NCBI GenBank assembly: GCA_002336975.1 | Contig: DDFA01000003.1 | Coordinates: forward strand, 1 to 15,659 | DNA length: 15,659 nt | Reading direction: 5' to 3' | Source: Phyllobacteriaceae bacterium UBA1940 | GTDB lineage: Bacteria; Pseudomonadota; Alphaproteobacteria; Rhizobiales; Rhizobiaceae | In this document: positions 5,891 to 14,421 of the stretch, one piece after another | Position numbering within the stretch: the first letter of the stretch is position 1 | How the letters are laid out: each line of letters begins with the position of its first letter | The notes under the pieces: generated by a model | What the model was told of the DNA's origin: nothing | Seen by the model: only the letters and a program-made list of their open reading frames with translations | The model's database searches: none | Translations under genes and position numbers: made by a program

Positions 5891-8812
5891 TCAGCGCGAC
5901 ACGAAGCAGCTTCCGCCGGCGGTCTTGAGCTTGGCGCAGAGGATGTTTGCGTCGTTCTTGCTCGCGGCGGGAATGCGCACCCGCCACATCGTGCCCTTGC
6001 CTTCGATATTGGCCTGAACGATGTTGACGCCCTTGCCGCCGATGACGCCGCCATATTTGCGCGCCAGCGATTCATAGGACGCCTGGGCGCCGTCACGGGT
6101 CGGTTGCGACGCGATCTGGACGCTCCACAGCGATTCGCTCGAACCGGTCACGGCCGCGCCGCCGGCCATGTCGACCGGCGCGGGCTGCGGCGCGACCGCA
6201 ACCTTTTGCGGCTCCGGCTCCGGCGTCGCCTGCTTCGGCTTGACGGTTGTCGTCTTGACGGGTTTCGGCGCCAGCGCCTCCTCAACCTTGGCGGGCTCCT
6301 GCACCACCGGCTCTGCCACGGGCGTTTCGGCCTTGGCGACGACCGCTTCGGCCGCCTTCGGCGCTTCGGCAACCGGCGCAACAACAGGCTCTATCGCCTT
6401 GGCCGCCGGCGCTTCCTGCGCCACCGGTTCAGGACGCGGGGCGAGCGTGCCGTCCGGCCGCACCACCATGGTCCTCACCTTGCGCGGCGCAATTCCCACC
6501 GCCTGCTCCTCGGCCGGTCCGGCGGAGGTCTCCTGGGGAGCAATGCGCTCTTCCGACTTGATCGCCGGGCTTTCAACGCCGGGCAGCGCCTCGCCGGTTG
6601 GCCTCGGCTGCGGCGCGATCGGCTCCTCGACATTGGAGACAAGTTTTTGCTGCTCCGGAGCCTTCGGACCGACGCCTGCGACGCGGTCATAGACCTGACC
6701 GTCCTGGTTGGGGACAACGACGCCACCGGGCGTCTCCGGCTTCACCTTGACCGGCGAGGAATCGGCGCGCACCAGCGCCGGCCCACCGGTATCGCTCGAT
6801 CCGAACATGCCTGTCGCGTAGGCCCCGACCCCGGCGACCAGCAGCAGGCCAGCAAAGATCGCGCCAAAAAGCGGCAGCCTGCTGCGGCGATGCGTGTCGG
6901 CGACTTCTGCCTCCGGATCGAAACCGAAATCGCCTGCAGTATCGAACGCCCCGGAATTGGCTTCGAAATCGCGCTGGAAGGAGGCGAAATCTGCATCGAG
7001 CAACGCGTCGACATCCTGTTCCGGCGCCCGCGCCACGGCCGGCGCCTGGGGCGCGGAAGGTCGCTTGGCGTCGCCAAGCTGGCGGAACGCATCGGCGAAA
7101 TCCGCCTCGAAATCATCGAACTGCGCGACGCTGGGCTCCTCATGCGCTTGCAGTTCAGGCAGATCGAGATCGTCCGCGACCGCAACGACGTCGTCGGCAA
7201 CCTCGACGGTTTCGAATTCAGCCGCAAAATCGTCGGCCAGCAAATCGTCGAGACCGGCATCGGCGGCGTCAAACATTTTCTCGGCGGGATCGGCCACGTC
7301 ATGGCTGTCGCCAAACGCCGGCGACGGCTCGACATATCGCGGTGTCGGCGCGGCCGTATCGATCGACGGCTTCAACTGCCACTGGCTCGCATCTGCGCCA
7401 AGCTCCTGGGCGGCATCCTCGATCCCAAGGTCGAAATCGGCGACATCGAAATCCGGTTCAATGCCGGTCTCGGGCTCGGCGACCGGCATTGCGACCGGCT
7501 TCTGATACGACTGAACCGGGCTCGACGCGGCGGCCGCAACAGGGGCGACATAGGCGGGAGCGGCCGTCGCGGCGGCAGGCAAAGGCGCAACGCGCGGCGC
7601 GATTGGCGTCGCGGCCGCTACCGGAGCAGCCGACTCGGGATTGATCGCGACCGGATTGGCGCGCTTCAACGCGCGCAGGATCGGCGGTGCCGCGGCCAGC
7701 GCCGCCAGCGCCGCGAACGGATCGTCGTCGGCCTCATGATCAGTGGCCTCATGCTCGTCGGCATCGAAAGCCGCGGCCGGCTGCTGCGGCTCGACATAGG
7801 CAAAGCGCGCATCGACCGTCTCGGCGCCCTCAATGGCCACGACGGGCGGCGGCGCGGCCGGTTCGGCAGCGACGGATGGTTCGTACCGCGCCGCCGTCTC
7901 CCAGTTGGAATCGTCCTCAAGCCCGGCGATCGCCGCGTCCAGCTCGTCCAGCGGCGCGTCGTCCTGATAGGCGGACTGAACCGCGCCCTCGTCCGGTTCA
8001 AGATAGGCGGCATCCTCGACGGTGTCCGCTGTCCAGGCAATCTCCGCCGACGCTTCGGCTATTTCGGGCATTTCATCGCCCGGATCGAAAGCCGGTTCGT
8101 TGTCAAATACCGAAACCTCGTCCGCGACGGGCTGGAACCGTGGCGCGGCAAGCGGCGGCTCGAACAGCGACGGTTCGGGCGGGTCGATTGCGGCGAGCGG
8201 CTCGTCGAACGACAGATCGTCAAAATCAACGTCGGCGTCGACCGCCGACGGCGCGTCGAAACCGCCGGCGACGGACGCCGGCGACGGATCGCCAAGCAAT
8301 TCGCCAAGCTCTTCCTCAAATGACAGCCCGGTCACGGGCGCGGCAGGTTCGGCCATTGCGGGGGCGGGCTCGACATCCGCCCAGGACGCGGTCGCGGCAA
8401 GATCGTCCGCCTGCTGCTCGGCCTGACGGACCGGCGCGTAAGCTTCGGCAGGTTCAGCGGCGGCCCGGTGATATACCTCGGCCTCGGCCTCGCCGGCGAC
8501 GTCAAAATCGGCGGCGTCGAAGGCAAAATCCATTTCCGCGGCGGCCGGCGCCGGCTGGACCTCATCGCGCGTCAACTCGTCGAACAGCGCGTCGAGGTCG
8601 GCGATATCCTCCGCCCCGGTCTCCGCCGGAGCGTTGGCGACGTCAAAATCGCCAAGCAGTTCCTTCTCCAGGTCGATGCCGAAATCGACATCGTCGCCGG
8701 CACCGCTGGCGTTGGCGCTGTCGAGACCCATGATGCGGCTCAACTCGGCCAGCGGGTCGTTTTCGGAGTCAATCCGATAATCCTGGTTCTTGACGACGGT
8801 GTTTCGTGCCAT
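5891..8812 (-). CDS. Large SPOR-domain membrane protein with long acidic cytoplasmic region
   Basis: Bitopic inner-membrane protein of 973 residues, probably acting at the division site. SPOR domains bind denuded glycan at the septum. Residues 1 to about 640 are acidic, rich in Ala, Asp, Glu and Pro, and probably disordered and cytoplasmic. DPLAELSRIMG near 20-30 resembles an N-terminal motif of rhizobial SPOR proteins. One membrane segment lies near 645-668 (LFGAIFAGLLLVAGVGAYAT), after the basic stretch HRRSR. A periplasmic Pro/Ala/Glu/Lys-rich linker follows. The SPOR domain (about 894-973) starts at SLWSVQIAS and ends with MWRVRIPAAS and a Cys pair in ILCAKLKTAGGSCFVSR. The ATG at 8812 has GGGAA upstream; a longer open frame to 8890 uses a non-ATG start. 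It lies between argS and nagZ, a position often held by a SPOR gene in this group. FtsN-like function is inference. Confidence 0.9.
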   Translation of the reverse strand: MARNTVVKNQDYRIDSENDPLAELSRIMGLDSANASGAGDDVDFGIDLEKELLGDFDVANAPAETGAEDIADLDALFDELTRDEVQPAPAAAEMDFAFDAADFDVAGEAEAEVYHRAAAEPAEAYAPVRQAEQQADDLAATASWADVEPAPAMAEPAAPVTGLSFEEELGELLGDPSPASVAGGFDAPSAVDADVDFDDLSFDEPLAAIDPPEPSLFEPPLAAPRFQPVADEVSVFDNEPAFDPGDEMPEIAEASAEIAWTADTVEDAAYLEPDEGAVQSAYQDDAPLDELDAAIAGLEDDSNWETAARYEPSVAAEPAAPPPVVAIEGAETVDARFAYVEPQQPAAAFDADEHEATDHEADDDPFAALAALAAAPPILRALKRANPVAINPESAAPVAAATPIAPRVAPLPAAATAAPAYVAPVAAAASSPVQSYQKPVAMPVAEPETGIEPDFDVADFDLGIEDAAQELGADASQWQLKPSIDTAAPTPRYVEPSPAFGDSHDVADPAEKMFDAADAGLDDLLADDFAAEFETVEVADDVVAVADDLDLPELQAHEEPSVAQFDDFEADFADAFRQLGDAKRPSAPQAPAVARAPEQDVDALLDADFASFQRDFEANSGAFDTAGDFGFDPEAEVADTHRRSRLPLFGAIFAGLLLVAGVGAYATGMFGSSDTGGPALVRADSSPVKVKPETPGGVVVPNQDGQVYDRVAGVGPKAPEQQKLVSNVEEPIAPQPRPTGEALPGVESPAIKSEERIAPQETSAGPAEEQAVGIAPRKVRTMVVRPDGTLAPRPEPVAQEAPAAKAIEPVVAPVAEAPKAAEAVVAKAETPVAEPVVQEPAKVEEALAPKPVKTTTVKPKQATPEPEPQKVAVAPQPAPVDMAGGAAVTGSSESLWSVQIASQPTRDGAQASYESLARKYGGVIGGKGVNIVQANIEGKGTMWRVRIPAASKNDANILCAKLKTAGGSCFVSR

Positions 8813-8916
8813 TGCTTGTTCCCACACTCGTACTCGTTCGGACGGAGACAACGCCGCGAAAAAGTGGCCGTACCAGCGCAATGTGGGCAAAAGGTGACAG
8901 ACTTCTTGAGCCGTTC

Positions 8917-10668
8917 CTAGCGCATTTCGGCCGGCGCATCCGCTCCGATCAACGCAAGGCCGGAGGCAATTACGCCCAGTACAGCCTGCACCAGCCCCAG
9001 TCTGGCATAGGTCAATTCTGGATTGTTAACGTTAACAAAGCGTAAGCCGATATCGCCCTTGTTCCAGTGCGAATGGAAGGCGTTGGCGACGTCGTAGAGA
9101 TAAAACGCCAGCCGATGCGGTTCCTGCGCCAGCGCCGCGCTCTCGATCAGCCGCGGATATTCCGCCAGCTTGCGGATCAGCGCGATCTCGCTCGGATCGA
9201 CCAAAAGGTCGGCGCGCTTCGCCAGTTCGGCCGCCGCCGGGATCTCGGTCCCCAGCTGCTCCTTGGCCTGCCGCAGCACCGAATGGCAGCGCGCCGAAGC
9301 GTACTGCACATAAAACACCGGATTGTCCTTCGACTGTTCCGTCACCTTGGCGAAGTCGAAATCCAGCGGCGCGTCGTTCTTGCGGTAGAGCATCATGAAC
9401 CGGATCGGATCGCGCCCGACCTCGTCGACCACGTCGCGCAGGGTGATGAACTCCCCTGCCCGCTTCGACATCCGCACCGGCTCGCCGTCGCGGTAGAGCT
9501 TGACCAGCTGGCACAGCAGCACGGTGAGCGTCACCTTGTCGCCGGCGACCGCGCGCGCCAGCGCCTCGAGCCGCTTGACATAGCCGCCATGGTCGGCCCC
9601 GAGCACGAAGATCATCTCTTCAAAGCCGCGCTCGTATTTGTCGTAGAGATAGGCGACGTCGGCGGCGAAATAGGTGTAGGACCCGTCCGACTTGACCAGC
9701 GGGCGGTCGACGTCGTCGCCGACCTCGGTGGACCGGAACAGCGTCTGCTCCCGGTCTTCCCAGTCTTCCGGCAACTGGCCTTTTGGCGGCGGCAGCTTGC
9801 CCTTGTAGACATGGCCGCGCAGCGTCAATTCGTTGATCGCGGTGCGGATTTTTCGCGCATTGTCGGCGTGCAGCGAGCGTTCCGAGAAGAACACCTCGTG
9901 GCGGACGTTGAGCGCCGCCAGATCCTCCCGGATCAGCAGCATCATCGCCTCGATGGTGCGTTCCTTGACGATCGCCAGCGCCTCGTCTTCCGGCATCTCG
10001 CCAAGCTTGCCGCCGAATTCGGCGACGAGCGACTGCGCCACCGGCACGAGATAGTCGCCCGGATACAGGCCCGCAGGAATTTCGCCGATGTCTTCGCCCA
10101 GCGCCTCGCGATAACGCAGCATGACGGAGCGGCCGAGCACGTCGATCTGAACGCCGGCGTCGTTGACGTAGTACTCCTTGGTGACATCGTAGCCGGCGAA
10201 CGCCATCAGATTGGCCAGCACGTCGCCGACGACCGCGCCGCGGCAATGGCCGACATGCATCGGGCCGGTCGGATTGGCCGAGACGTATTCGACATTGGTC
10301 TTCCTGCCGCCGCCGACGGTCGAGCGGCCGTAGCTGGCGCCCTGGGCGAGCATCGTTTTCAGCGCATTGAGCCAGAAGCGGTCCGCAAGCTTGAGGTTGA
10401 CGAAGCCGGGACCTGCGACCTCGACCGCCGCGACATCGGGATCCTGGCGCAGCGCCTCGGCGATGCGCTCGGCCAGCGCGCGCGGATTGACGCCAGCGGC
10501 CTTGGCGAGAACCATGGCGGCGTTCGACGCGATGTCGCCATGCGCCTCGTCGCGCGGCGGCGACACCGTCAGGCGCGACAGGTCGAGCGGCCCGCCGTCG
10601 GCGGGCGCAAGCGACAGGCCTTCCACGACCCTGGCGATACGAGCGTTGAAATCGGCGAAAATGTTCAT
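8917..10668 (-). CDS. argS: Arginyl-tRNA synthetase
   Basis: Class I aminoacyl-tRNA synthetase charging tRNA-Arg with arginine in the cytoplasm. The 583-residue protein has the ArgRS N-terminal additional domain, with [16 protein letters not shown] near 37-52. The class I HIGH motif appears as HVGH at 138-141 in [12 protein letters not shown]. The second signature is MSKRAG at 400-405, a normal bacterial ArgRS variant of KMSKS. The DALR anticodon-binding domain starts with [10 protein letters not shown] after about 450. The ATG at 10668 ([11 protein letters not shown]) matches the family start. The open frame reaches an ATG at 10710, but those 14 extra residues do not look like ArgRS. It follows dgt by 58 bp and precedes the SPOR gene by 104 bp on the same strand. 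Confidence 0.97.
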   Translation of the reverse strand: MNIFADFNARIARVVEGLSLAPADGGPLDLSRLTVSPPRDEAHGDIASNAAMVLAKAAGVNPRALAERIAEALRQDPDVAAVEVAGPGFVNLKLADRFWLNALKTMLAQGASYGRSTVGGGRKTNVEYVSANPTGPMHVGHCRGAVVGDVLANLMAFAGYDVTKEYYVNDAGVQIDVLGRSVMLRYREALGEDIGEIPAGLYPGDYLVPVAQSLVAEFGGKLGEMPEDEALAIVKERTIEAMMLLIREDLAALNVRHEVFFSERSLHADNARKIRTAINELTLRGHVYKGKLPPPKGQLPEDWEDREQTLFRSTEVGDDVDRPLVKSDGSYTYFAADVAYLYDKYERGFEEMIFVLGADHGGYVKRLEALARAVAGDKVTLTVLLCQLVKLYRDGEPVRMSKRAGEFITLRDVVDEVGRDPIRFMMLYRKNDAPLDFDFAKVTEQSKDNPVFYVQYASARCHSVLRQAKEQLGTEIPAAAELAKRADLLVDPSEIALIRKLAEYPRLIESAALAQEPHRLAFYLYDVANAFHSHWNKGDIGLRFVNVNNPELTYARLGLVQAVLGVIASGLALIGADAPAEMR

Positions 10669-10726
10669 GAATACGTCCATCCGGCGCGGGCCGGCATGAT
10701 TGGAAAGCATCGGATTTGCGCTGCGC

Positions 10727-11989
10727 CTAACTTAATTCAGGCGTGTGGTCAAACAGGCGGTGATGCTCTTTGAGCGCATAGTGGTCGGTCATTCCCGCGA
10801 GAAAGTCGGCAACGTGGCGGGCGCGCACCGCATCGCCGGCGCGGTTCAGCACCTCGCGCCACCCTTCCGGCATTTGCGCCGGTTCGGCCAGATAGCGCGC
10901 AAACAGGTCGCGCACCACTGTGTCGGCGCCTTCGCGCACCTTCATCACCGTCGGATTGCGGTAAAGCCGCTGGTAGAGGAACGCTTTCAGCGTCTTTTCG
11001 TGCCCGGCCATCTCGTTGGAAAACACAACCATCGGCCGGCCTGCGGCGCGCACCTCGTCAGCAGATTGCGGCGCGGCGTCGGCCAGGCGCGCGCCGGTCG
11101 CGGCAATCACGTCCTCGACCATGCGGGTGATCTGACGACGGACCAGTTCATGGCCGCGCCGCACCGGATCGAGCTTCGGATAGCGTTCGGCGACTTCGCG
11201 CAGGATCGAGGCCGGCAACGGCGCTTCGTCCAGCATGTACAGCGTCAGCAAGCCGGAGCGCAGGCCGTCGTCGATGTCGTGCGCGTCATAGGCGATGTCG
11301 TCGGCCAGCGCAGCGCATTGCGCCTCCAGGCCGGCGAACTGGTCGATCCGCAGGTCCTGGAGCTGGTTGTAGCGCAGGATCGATTGCGGAACCTCGCCCT
11401 TGAGGCCGCGGCCCGACGCATCAGTCAGCGGCCCGTTGTGCTTCACCAGGCCTTCCAGCGTCTCCCAGGTCAGGTTCAACCCGTCGAACTCGGCGTAGCG
11501 CCGCTCGAGCTTCGTCACCACCCGCAGCGCCTGCTCATTGTGGTCGAAGCCGCCATAGGCCTTCATGCAGTCGGCCAGCGCATCCTCGCCGGTATGGCCG
11601 AACGGCGTGTGGCCGAAATCGTGCACCAACGCGATGGCTTCGGCCAGATCCTCGTCGGCGCGGAACGCCCGCGCCAGCGCACGCGCAATCTGGGCGACCT
11701 CGATCGTGTGGGTCAGCCGCGTCCGGTAGTGATCGCCCTCATGCGCGATGAACACCTGGGTTTTGTGTTTCAGCCGGCGAAACGCGGTGGAGTGGATGAT
11801 CCGGTCGCGGTCGCGCTGGAACGGCGTGCGCGTCGGGCTTTCGGGCTCGGGCCACAGCCGCCCCCGGCTTTGCGCCGGGTCGCAGGCATAGGCGGCGCGC
11901 GGCCGGTAGCCGAAGCCGATGCCGTCAAGGCCGCTGTCGTGACTGTCCGCCATGCCGCCCGCCGGTTGACTTGGAGTGGGCTGCTTCAT
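10727..11989 (-). CDS. dgt: Deoxyguanosinetriphosphate triphosphohydrolase-like protein (HD domain)
   Basis: Predicted dNTP triphosphohydrolase that splits dNTPs into deoxynucleoside and triphosphate, controlling nucleotide pools. The 420-residue protein carries the HD metal site: His94 in [10 protein letters not shown], His123-Asp124 in [10 protein letters not shown], and a later Asp in [12 protein letters not shown]. Family blocks [17 protein letters not shown] (57-73), GGFDHNEQ and [17 protein letters not shown] are all present. Such alphaproteobacterial proteins belong to the type 2 Dgt-like group; many are annotated only as dGTPase-like, and true substrate range is not readable here. The ATG at 11989 is used; the upstream AGG is almost adjacent, so the ribosome site is unconvincing. 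It is divergent from erpA with only 34 bp between start codons and heads the dgt-argS-SPOR unit. Confidence 0.93.
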   Translation of the reverse strand: MKQPTPSQPAGGMADSHDSGLDGIGFGYRPRAAYACDPAQSRGRLWPEPESPTRTPFQRDRDRIIHSTAFRRLKHKTQVFIAHEGDHYRTRLTHTIEVAQIARALARAFRADEDLAEAIALVHDFGHTPFGHTGEDALADCMKAYGGFDHNEQALRVVTKLERRYAEFDGLNLTWETLEGLVKHNGPLTDASGRGLKGEVPQSILRYNQLQDLRIDQFAGLEAQCAALADDIAYDAHDIDDGLRSGLLTLYMLDEAPLPASILREVAERYPKLDPVRRGHELVRRQITRMVEDVIAATGARLADAAPQSADEVRAAGRPMVVFSNEMAGHEKTLKAFLYQRLYRNPTVMKVREGADTVVRDLFARYLAEPAQMPEGWREVLNRAGDAVRARHVADFLAGMTDHYALKEHHRLFDHTPELS

Positions 11990-11994
11990 ACCTA
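11966..11994 (+). promoter_or_regulatory. Possible erpA promoter overlapping the dgt start
   Basis: TTGACT at 11966-11971 matches a -35 box well. A 17-base spacer then leads to TACCTA at 11989-11994, a poor -10. A transcript would begin near 12001, about 23 bases before the erpA ATG. The elements overlap the first codons of dgt, which the short divergent gap would require. Weak evidence: one good box only. Confidence 0.3.
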
Positions 11995-12023
11995 TGGCTT
12001 AACGGGCAAAGCAAGGTGACGCC

Positions 12024-12374
12024 ATGGGCGCCGACGCAAAGACCACGATGAACGGTGTTGAAATGACCGACGCGGCCGCCGCGCGGATCGCAAGGCTTGT
12101 CGCCGACGATCCCGGCAAGCTGGCGCTGCGCGTTTCGGTGGAAGGCGGCGGCTGCTCGGGTTTCTCCTACAAGATGGACCTGACCGACCAGCGCAACGGC
12201 GACGACGTCGCCATCGACAGGAACGGCGCGACTGTGCTGATCGACGAGATTTCGATGGTCTATATGGGCGGCTCGGTGATCGACTTCGTCGACGACCTGA
12301 TGGGCCAGTCGTTCCAGATCCGCAATCCCAACGCCGTGGCTTCGTGCGGCTGCGGCACCAGCTTTTCGGTGTAG
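12024..12374 (+). CDS. erpA: A-type iron-sulfur cluster carrier/insertion protein (ErpA/HesB/IscA family)
   Basis: Receives Fe-S clusters from the assembly scaffold and delivers them to target enzymes. The 116-residue protein has the three conserved cysteines: Cys44 in GGGCSGFSY, and Cys108 and Cys110 in ASCGCGTSFS. The central DEISMVYMGGSVIDF block is typical of the family. The ATG at 12024 is preferred because AAGGTG lies 6 bases upstream. ATGs at 12048 and 12063 would still leave the domain intact. No isc or suf genes are adjacent, so it is a stand-alone carrier gene, and erpA is the usual name for that arrangement in alphaproteobacteria; IscA cannot be excluded from sequence alone. It is followed by xth on the same strand after 90 bp. 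Confidence 0.93.
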   Translation: MGADAKTTMNGVEMTDAAAARIARLVADDPGKLALRVSVEGGGCSGFSYKMDLTDQRNGDDVAIDRNGATVLIDEISMVYMGGSVIDFVDDLMGQSFQIRNPNAVASCGCGTSFSV

Positions 12375-12464
12375 TTGCCGATTACTGACAGTTTCGCGGG
12401 CCTACGCGGTTCCATTGCGTCGGCCGCTGGTGCAAAGTCGCGTCGCTTGTGAACGGACGCTGGC

Positions 12465-13256
12465 ATGAAAATCGTCACCTGGAACATCAACGGCGTGCGC
12501 GCCCGCATCGAAAACCTGGTCGCCTGGCTGAAGGAGAGCCAGCCCGACATTGTCTGCCTGCAGGAAATCAAGACCGTCGACGAGGGATTTCCGCGCGCCG
12601 AGATCGAGGCGCTCGGCTACAATGTCGAGACCCATGGCCAGAAGAGTTTCAACGGCGTCGCGCTGTTGTCGAAACTGCCGTTTGACGAGGTCAATCGCGG
12701 CCTGCCCGGTGACGATGGCGACGAACAGGCGCGGTTCATCGAGGGCGTGTTCTCGACCGAACGCGGCGTGCTCCGCGTCGTCTCGCTCTATTTGCCCAAC
12801 GGCAATCCGGTGGGAACCGAAAAGTTCGACTACAAGCTTGGCTGGATGGCGCGGCTGGAAAGATGGGCGAGGGACAGGCTGCTGCTCGAAGAGCCGCTGG
12901 TGCTGGCCGGCGACTATAATGTTATTCCGCAGAAAGACGATGCAAAGCGTTGGCAGGACTGGGTGAACGACGCCCTTTTCCAGCTGCGTTCCCGCGCCGC
13001 GTTCCAGGCCCTGTGCAATCTCGGCTTCACCGAGGCGATCCGTTCGACGACCGACGATACCGGCGTCTATACGTTCTGGGATTACCAGGCCGGCGCGTGG
13101 CAGAAGAACAACGGCATCCGCATCGACCATTTGCTGCTGTCGCCCGAAGCGGCGGACAGACTTGCCGCCGCGTCAGTGGACAAGCATGTCCGCGCCTGGG
13201 AAAAGCCGTCGGATCACGTGCCGGTGACGGTGGAACTGTCGGTGCGGGCCGCCTGA
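12465..13256 (+). CDS. xth: Exodeoxyribonuclease III / AP endonuclease
   Basis: DNA repair enzyme cleaving 5' to abasic sites, with 3'-phosphodiesterase and 3'-5' exonuclease activity. The 263-residue protein keeps the full ExoIII active site at near-identical spacing to E. coli: Asn7 in WNINGVR, Glu34 in LQEIK, Tyr109 in LYLPNG, Asp150 and Asn152 in GDYNV, Asp221 in IDHLLLS, and Asp250-His251 in PSDHVPV. The ATG at 12465 has GGACG about 8 bases upstream and begins directly with the first conserved strand. It follows erpA by 90 bp with no terminator between, so it may be co-transcribed or have its own promoter. It converges on the exoR-like gene across a 28-bp gap that holds a hairpin. Confidence 0.95.
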   Translation: MKIVTWNINGVRARIENLVAWLKESQPDIVCLQEIKTVDEGFPRAEIEALGYNVETHGQKSFNGVALLSKLPFDEVNRGLPGDDGDEQARFIEGVFSTERGVLRVVSLYLPNGNPVGTEKFDYKLGWMARLERWARDRLLLEEPLVLAGDYNVIPQKDDAKRWQDWVNDALFQLRSRAAFQALCNLGFTEAIRSTTDDTGVYTFWDYQAGAWQKNNGIRIDHLLLSPEAADRLAAASVDKHVRAWEKPSDHVPVTVELSVRAA

Positions 13257-13259
13257 CGC

Positions 13260-13284
13260 CTGCCGGCTCGGCTCGCGCCGGCGG
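13260..13284 (+). terminator. Terminator hairpin between convergent xth and exoR-like gene
   Basis: GCCGGC (13262-13267) pairs with GCCGGC (13277-13282) across a 9-base loop, and a T-G wobble plus a C-G pair extends the stem. On the plus strand it is followed by TTAGTTCTTCTT, a T-rich tail that lies inside the last codons of the opposite gene. This suits termination of xth. Read in the other direction the tail has no T run. Confidence 0.5.
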
Positions 13285-14121
13285 TTAGTTCTTCTTAGCC
13301 ATGTCCTGCGCAAGCTGGAAGGCGGTGCGGCGTTCGGCCTCGCTCGCCAGCGAGAACGCCTCTTCCTGCATGCCGACGATCCAGGGCCGGTCGACCGGCG
13401 ATGCCTTTTCCAGCGCCGCCGTCATCATCGCCAGCCCGCGCACCACCTTGCCGCTCTGGAAATAGAGGTGCCCAAGCGTCGCTTCAGCGCCCGCATGGCC
13501 CTTTTCCGCCGCCAGCTTCAGCCAGCGGCCGGCATGCTTGACGCTTGCCTTGACGCCCTCGCCCGCCAAAAACATCCGGCCAAGCTCGTACTGGGCGTCG
13601 GGATTGCGGAAATTGGTGGCGGCGTCGCGAAAATATTCCTGCGCCAGCTGCGGATTGGCCGCAACCGGCGTGCCCGGGATGCCGGTCTTGAGATAGCCGC
13701 CGACCGCGACCAGCGCGTCCGACATATAGGCCTCTTCCTGGCTGCCCTGCTCGACGCCGTTCTGGACGATCGCCGAATAATATTTGAAGGCCTCGTATTC
13801 GTCGCGCTTGACGCCGTCGCCGGCGGCATACATGCGCGCCAGCGCCCAGCGCGCGCCCTGCTGGCCCTGCTCGGCGGCATAACGATAAGCTTCGACGGCC
13901 TGGTCCTTGTGGCCGTTGCGATAGGCCATCAGCCCTTCGCGCAGCACCTCGCCACGCTCCAGCGACGCCCACGGATTAGACGTGGCCGGCACGGCGGCCG
14001 CAGGTGCTGCGTTGGGATCGAGAGCATAGGCCGGCAAAGAGATGACCGAAAGCGACAGGATCGCCGCGGCGGCGACCCGGCGGCGTGAATTTGCCAATGA
14101 CATCGCGACACGTTGCGCCAT
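13285..14121 (-). CDS. exoR: ExoR-like periplasmic regulator with Sel1-type repeats
   Basis: In Sinorhizobium, ExoR is a periplasmic repressor of the ExoS/ChvI two-component system, controlling exopolysaccharide and motility. From the ATG at 14121 the protein has 278 residues, close to the S. meliloti protein (about 268). A signal peptide (about 1-33) consists of basic SRRR, a hydrophobic AAAAILSLSVISL stretch and an AYA cleavage-like site. Sel1/TPR-type repeats follow, e.g. WALARMYAAGDGVKRDEYEA, YELGRMFLAGEGVKASVKHA and ATLGHLYFQSG. The segment SDALVAVGGYLKTGIPGTP also resembles ExoR as I remember it. The frame stays open to 14325. An ATG at 14214 has a strong AGGGA site, but codons 14122-14214 (TCA, GTA, TTT, CCT) are unlike the rest of the gene. 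ATG 14103 is a third choice. A different Sel1 protein remains possible. exoS and chvI are not in the window. Confidence 0.75.
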   Translation of the reverse strand: MAQRVAMSLANSRRRVAAAAILSLSVISLPAYALDPNAAPAAAVPATSNPWASLERGEVLREGLMAYRNGHKDQAVEAYRYAAEQGQQGARWALARMYAAGDGVKRDEYEAFKYYSAIVQNGVEQGSQEEAYMSDALVAVGGYLKTGIPGTPVAANPQLAQEYFRDAATNFRNPDAQYELGRMFLAGEGVKASVKHAGRWLKLAAEKGHAGAEATLGHLYFQSGKVVRGLAMMTAALEKASPVDRPWIVGMQEEAFSLASEAERRTAFQLAQDMAKKN

Positions 14122-14224
14122 CAATCCGGCGACAGTACGGCCTCCCGCGCCGCCGCGCCCCCAAAAAGGGCCCGCCGGCAAAAAGTGCTCAAATGATACT
14201 GAATCGAAACGCATATTCGTCCCT

Positions 14225-14240
14225 GCCGCTTCAATGCGGC
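14225..14240. repeat. Short inverted repeat upstream of the exoR-like gene
   Basis: GCCGC and GCGGC form a perfect 5-bp inverted repeat around a 6-base TTCAAT loop, about 105 bp upstream of the preferred exoR-like start and just before the AGGGA site at 14214. It could be an operator or leader hairpin. Repeats this short are frequent by chance in GC-rich DNA. Confidence 0.25.
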
Positions 14241-14322
14241 TCGCTATTTGCCCTGATCGCCACGAGCGCAACCTGAACGACAATCCGGGTGCGCTCCGTT
14301 TATGGCGGGAAATGGGCAAATT

Positions 14323-14352
14323 CATCCCCTCCGGCAGTGTGCCGGAGGGATG
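14323..14352 (-). terminator. Strong hairpin downstream of valS
   Basis: CATCCCCTCCGGCA and TGCCGGAGGGATG pair over 13 bp with one bulged C and a GTG loop. It starts about 70 bp after the valS stop. Neither side has a clear T run (minus: GAATTTGCCC; plus: TTTAGGG), so it is not a textbook intrinsic terminator. It may protect the valS 3' end or insulate the exoR-like promoter. Confidence 0.45.
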
Positions 14353-14407
14353 TTTAGGGAGTGTTGCGGATTCGGCACAAATGCGAACAGGCCGGAGCGA
14401 AAGTCGG

Positions 14408-14421
14408 CTGTCGTTTGACAG
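14408..14421 (-). repeat. Small inverted repeat at the valS stop
   Basis: CTGTC and GACAG pair over 5 bp with a 4-base loop, directly after the valS stop codon. Without a T tail, a terminator role is weak. Confidence 0.25.

Larger units (their letters stand above)
14122..14421. other. Gene-free stretch between valS and the exoR-like gene
   Basis: About 300 bp without a supported gene; it is more AT-rich near 14190-14320 than its neighbours. It should hold the valS terminator and the exoR-like promoter. Visible structures are inverted repeats at 14225-14240, 14323-14352 and 14408-14421. Short open frames on both strands lack ribosome sites and family resemblance. I could not identify reliable -35/-10 boxes. 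Confidence 0.6.

Noticed and set aside
5807..8323. Open frame of 838 codons on the plus strand, antisense to the SPOR gene
   Set aside because: Its product is an Arg/Gly/Leu-rich translation without a recognisable domain, and it mirrors the GC-biased codons of the SPOR gene. The minus frame has a ribosome site, membrane segment and SPOR domain.
9440..9480. MSKRAG instead of KMSKS in ArgRS as a possible defect
   Set aside because: This variant is normal for bacterial arginyl-tRNA synthetases.
9067..12019. Two long plus-strand open frames (9067-10773 and 10745-12019) antisense to argS and dgt
   Set aside because: Both follow the extent of argS and dgt and show no domain resemblance. The minus-strand products have intact catalytic motifs.
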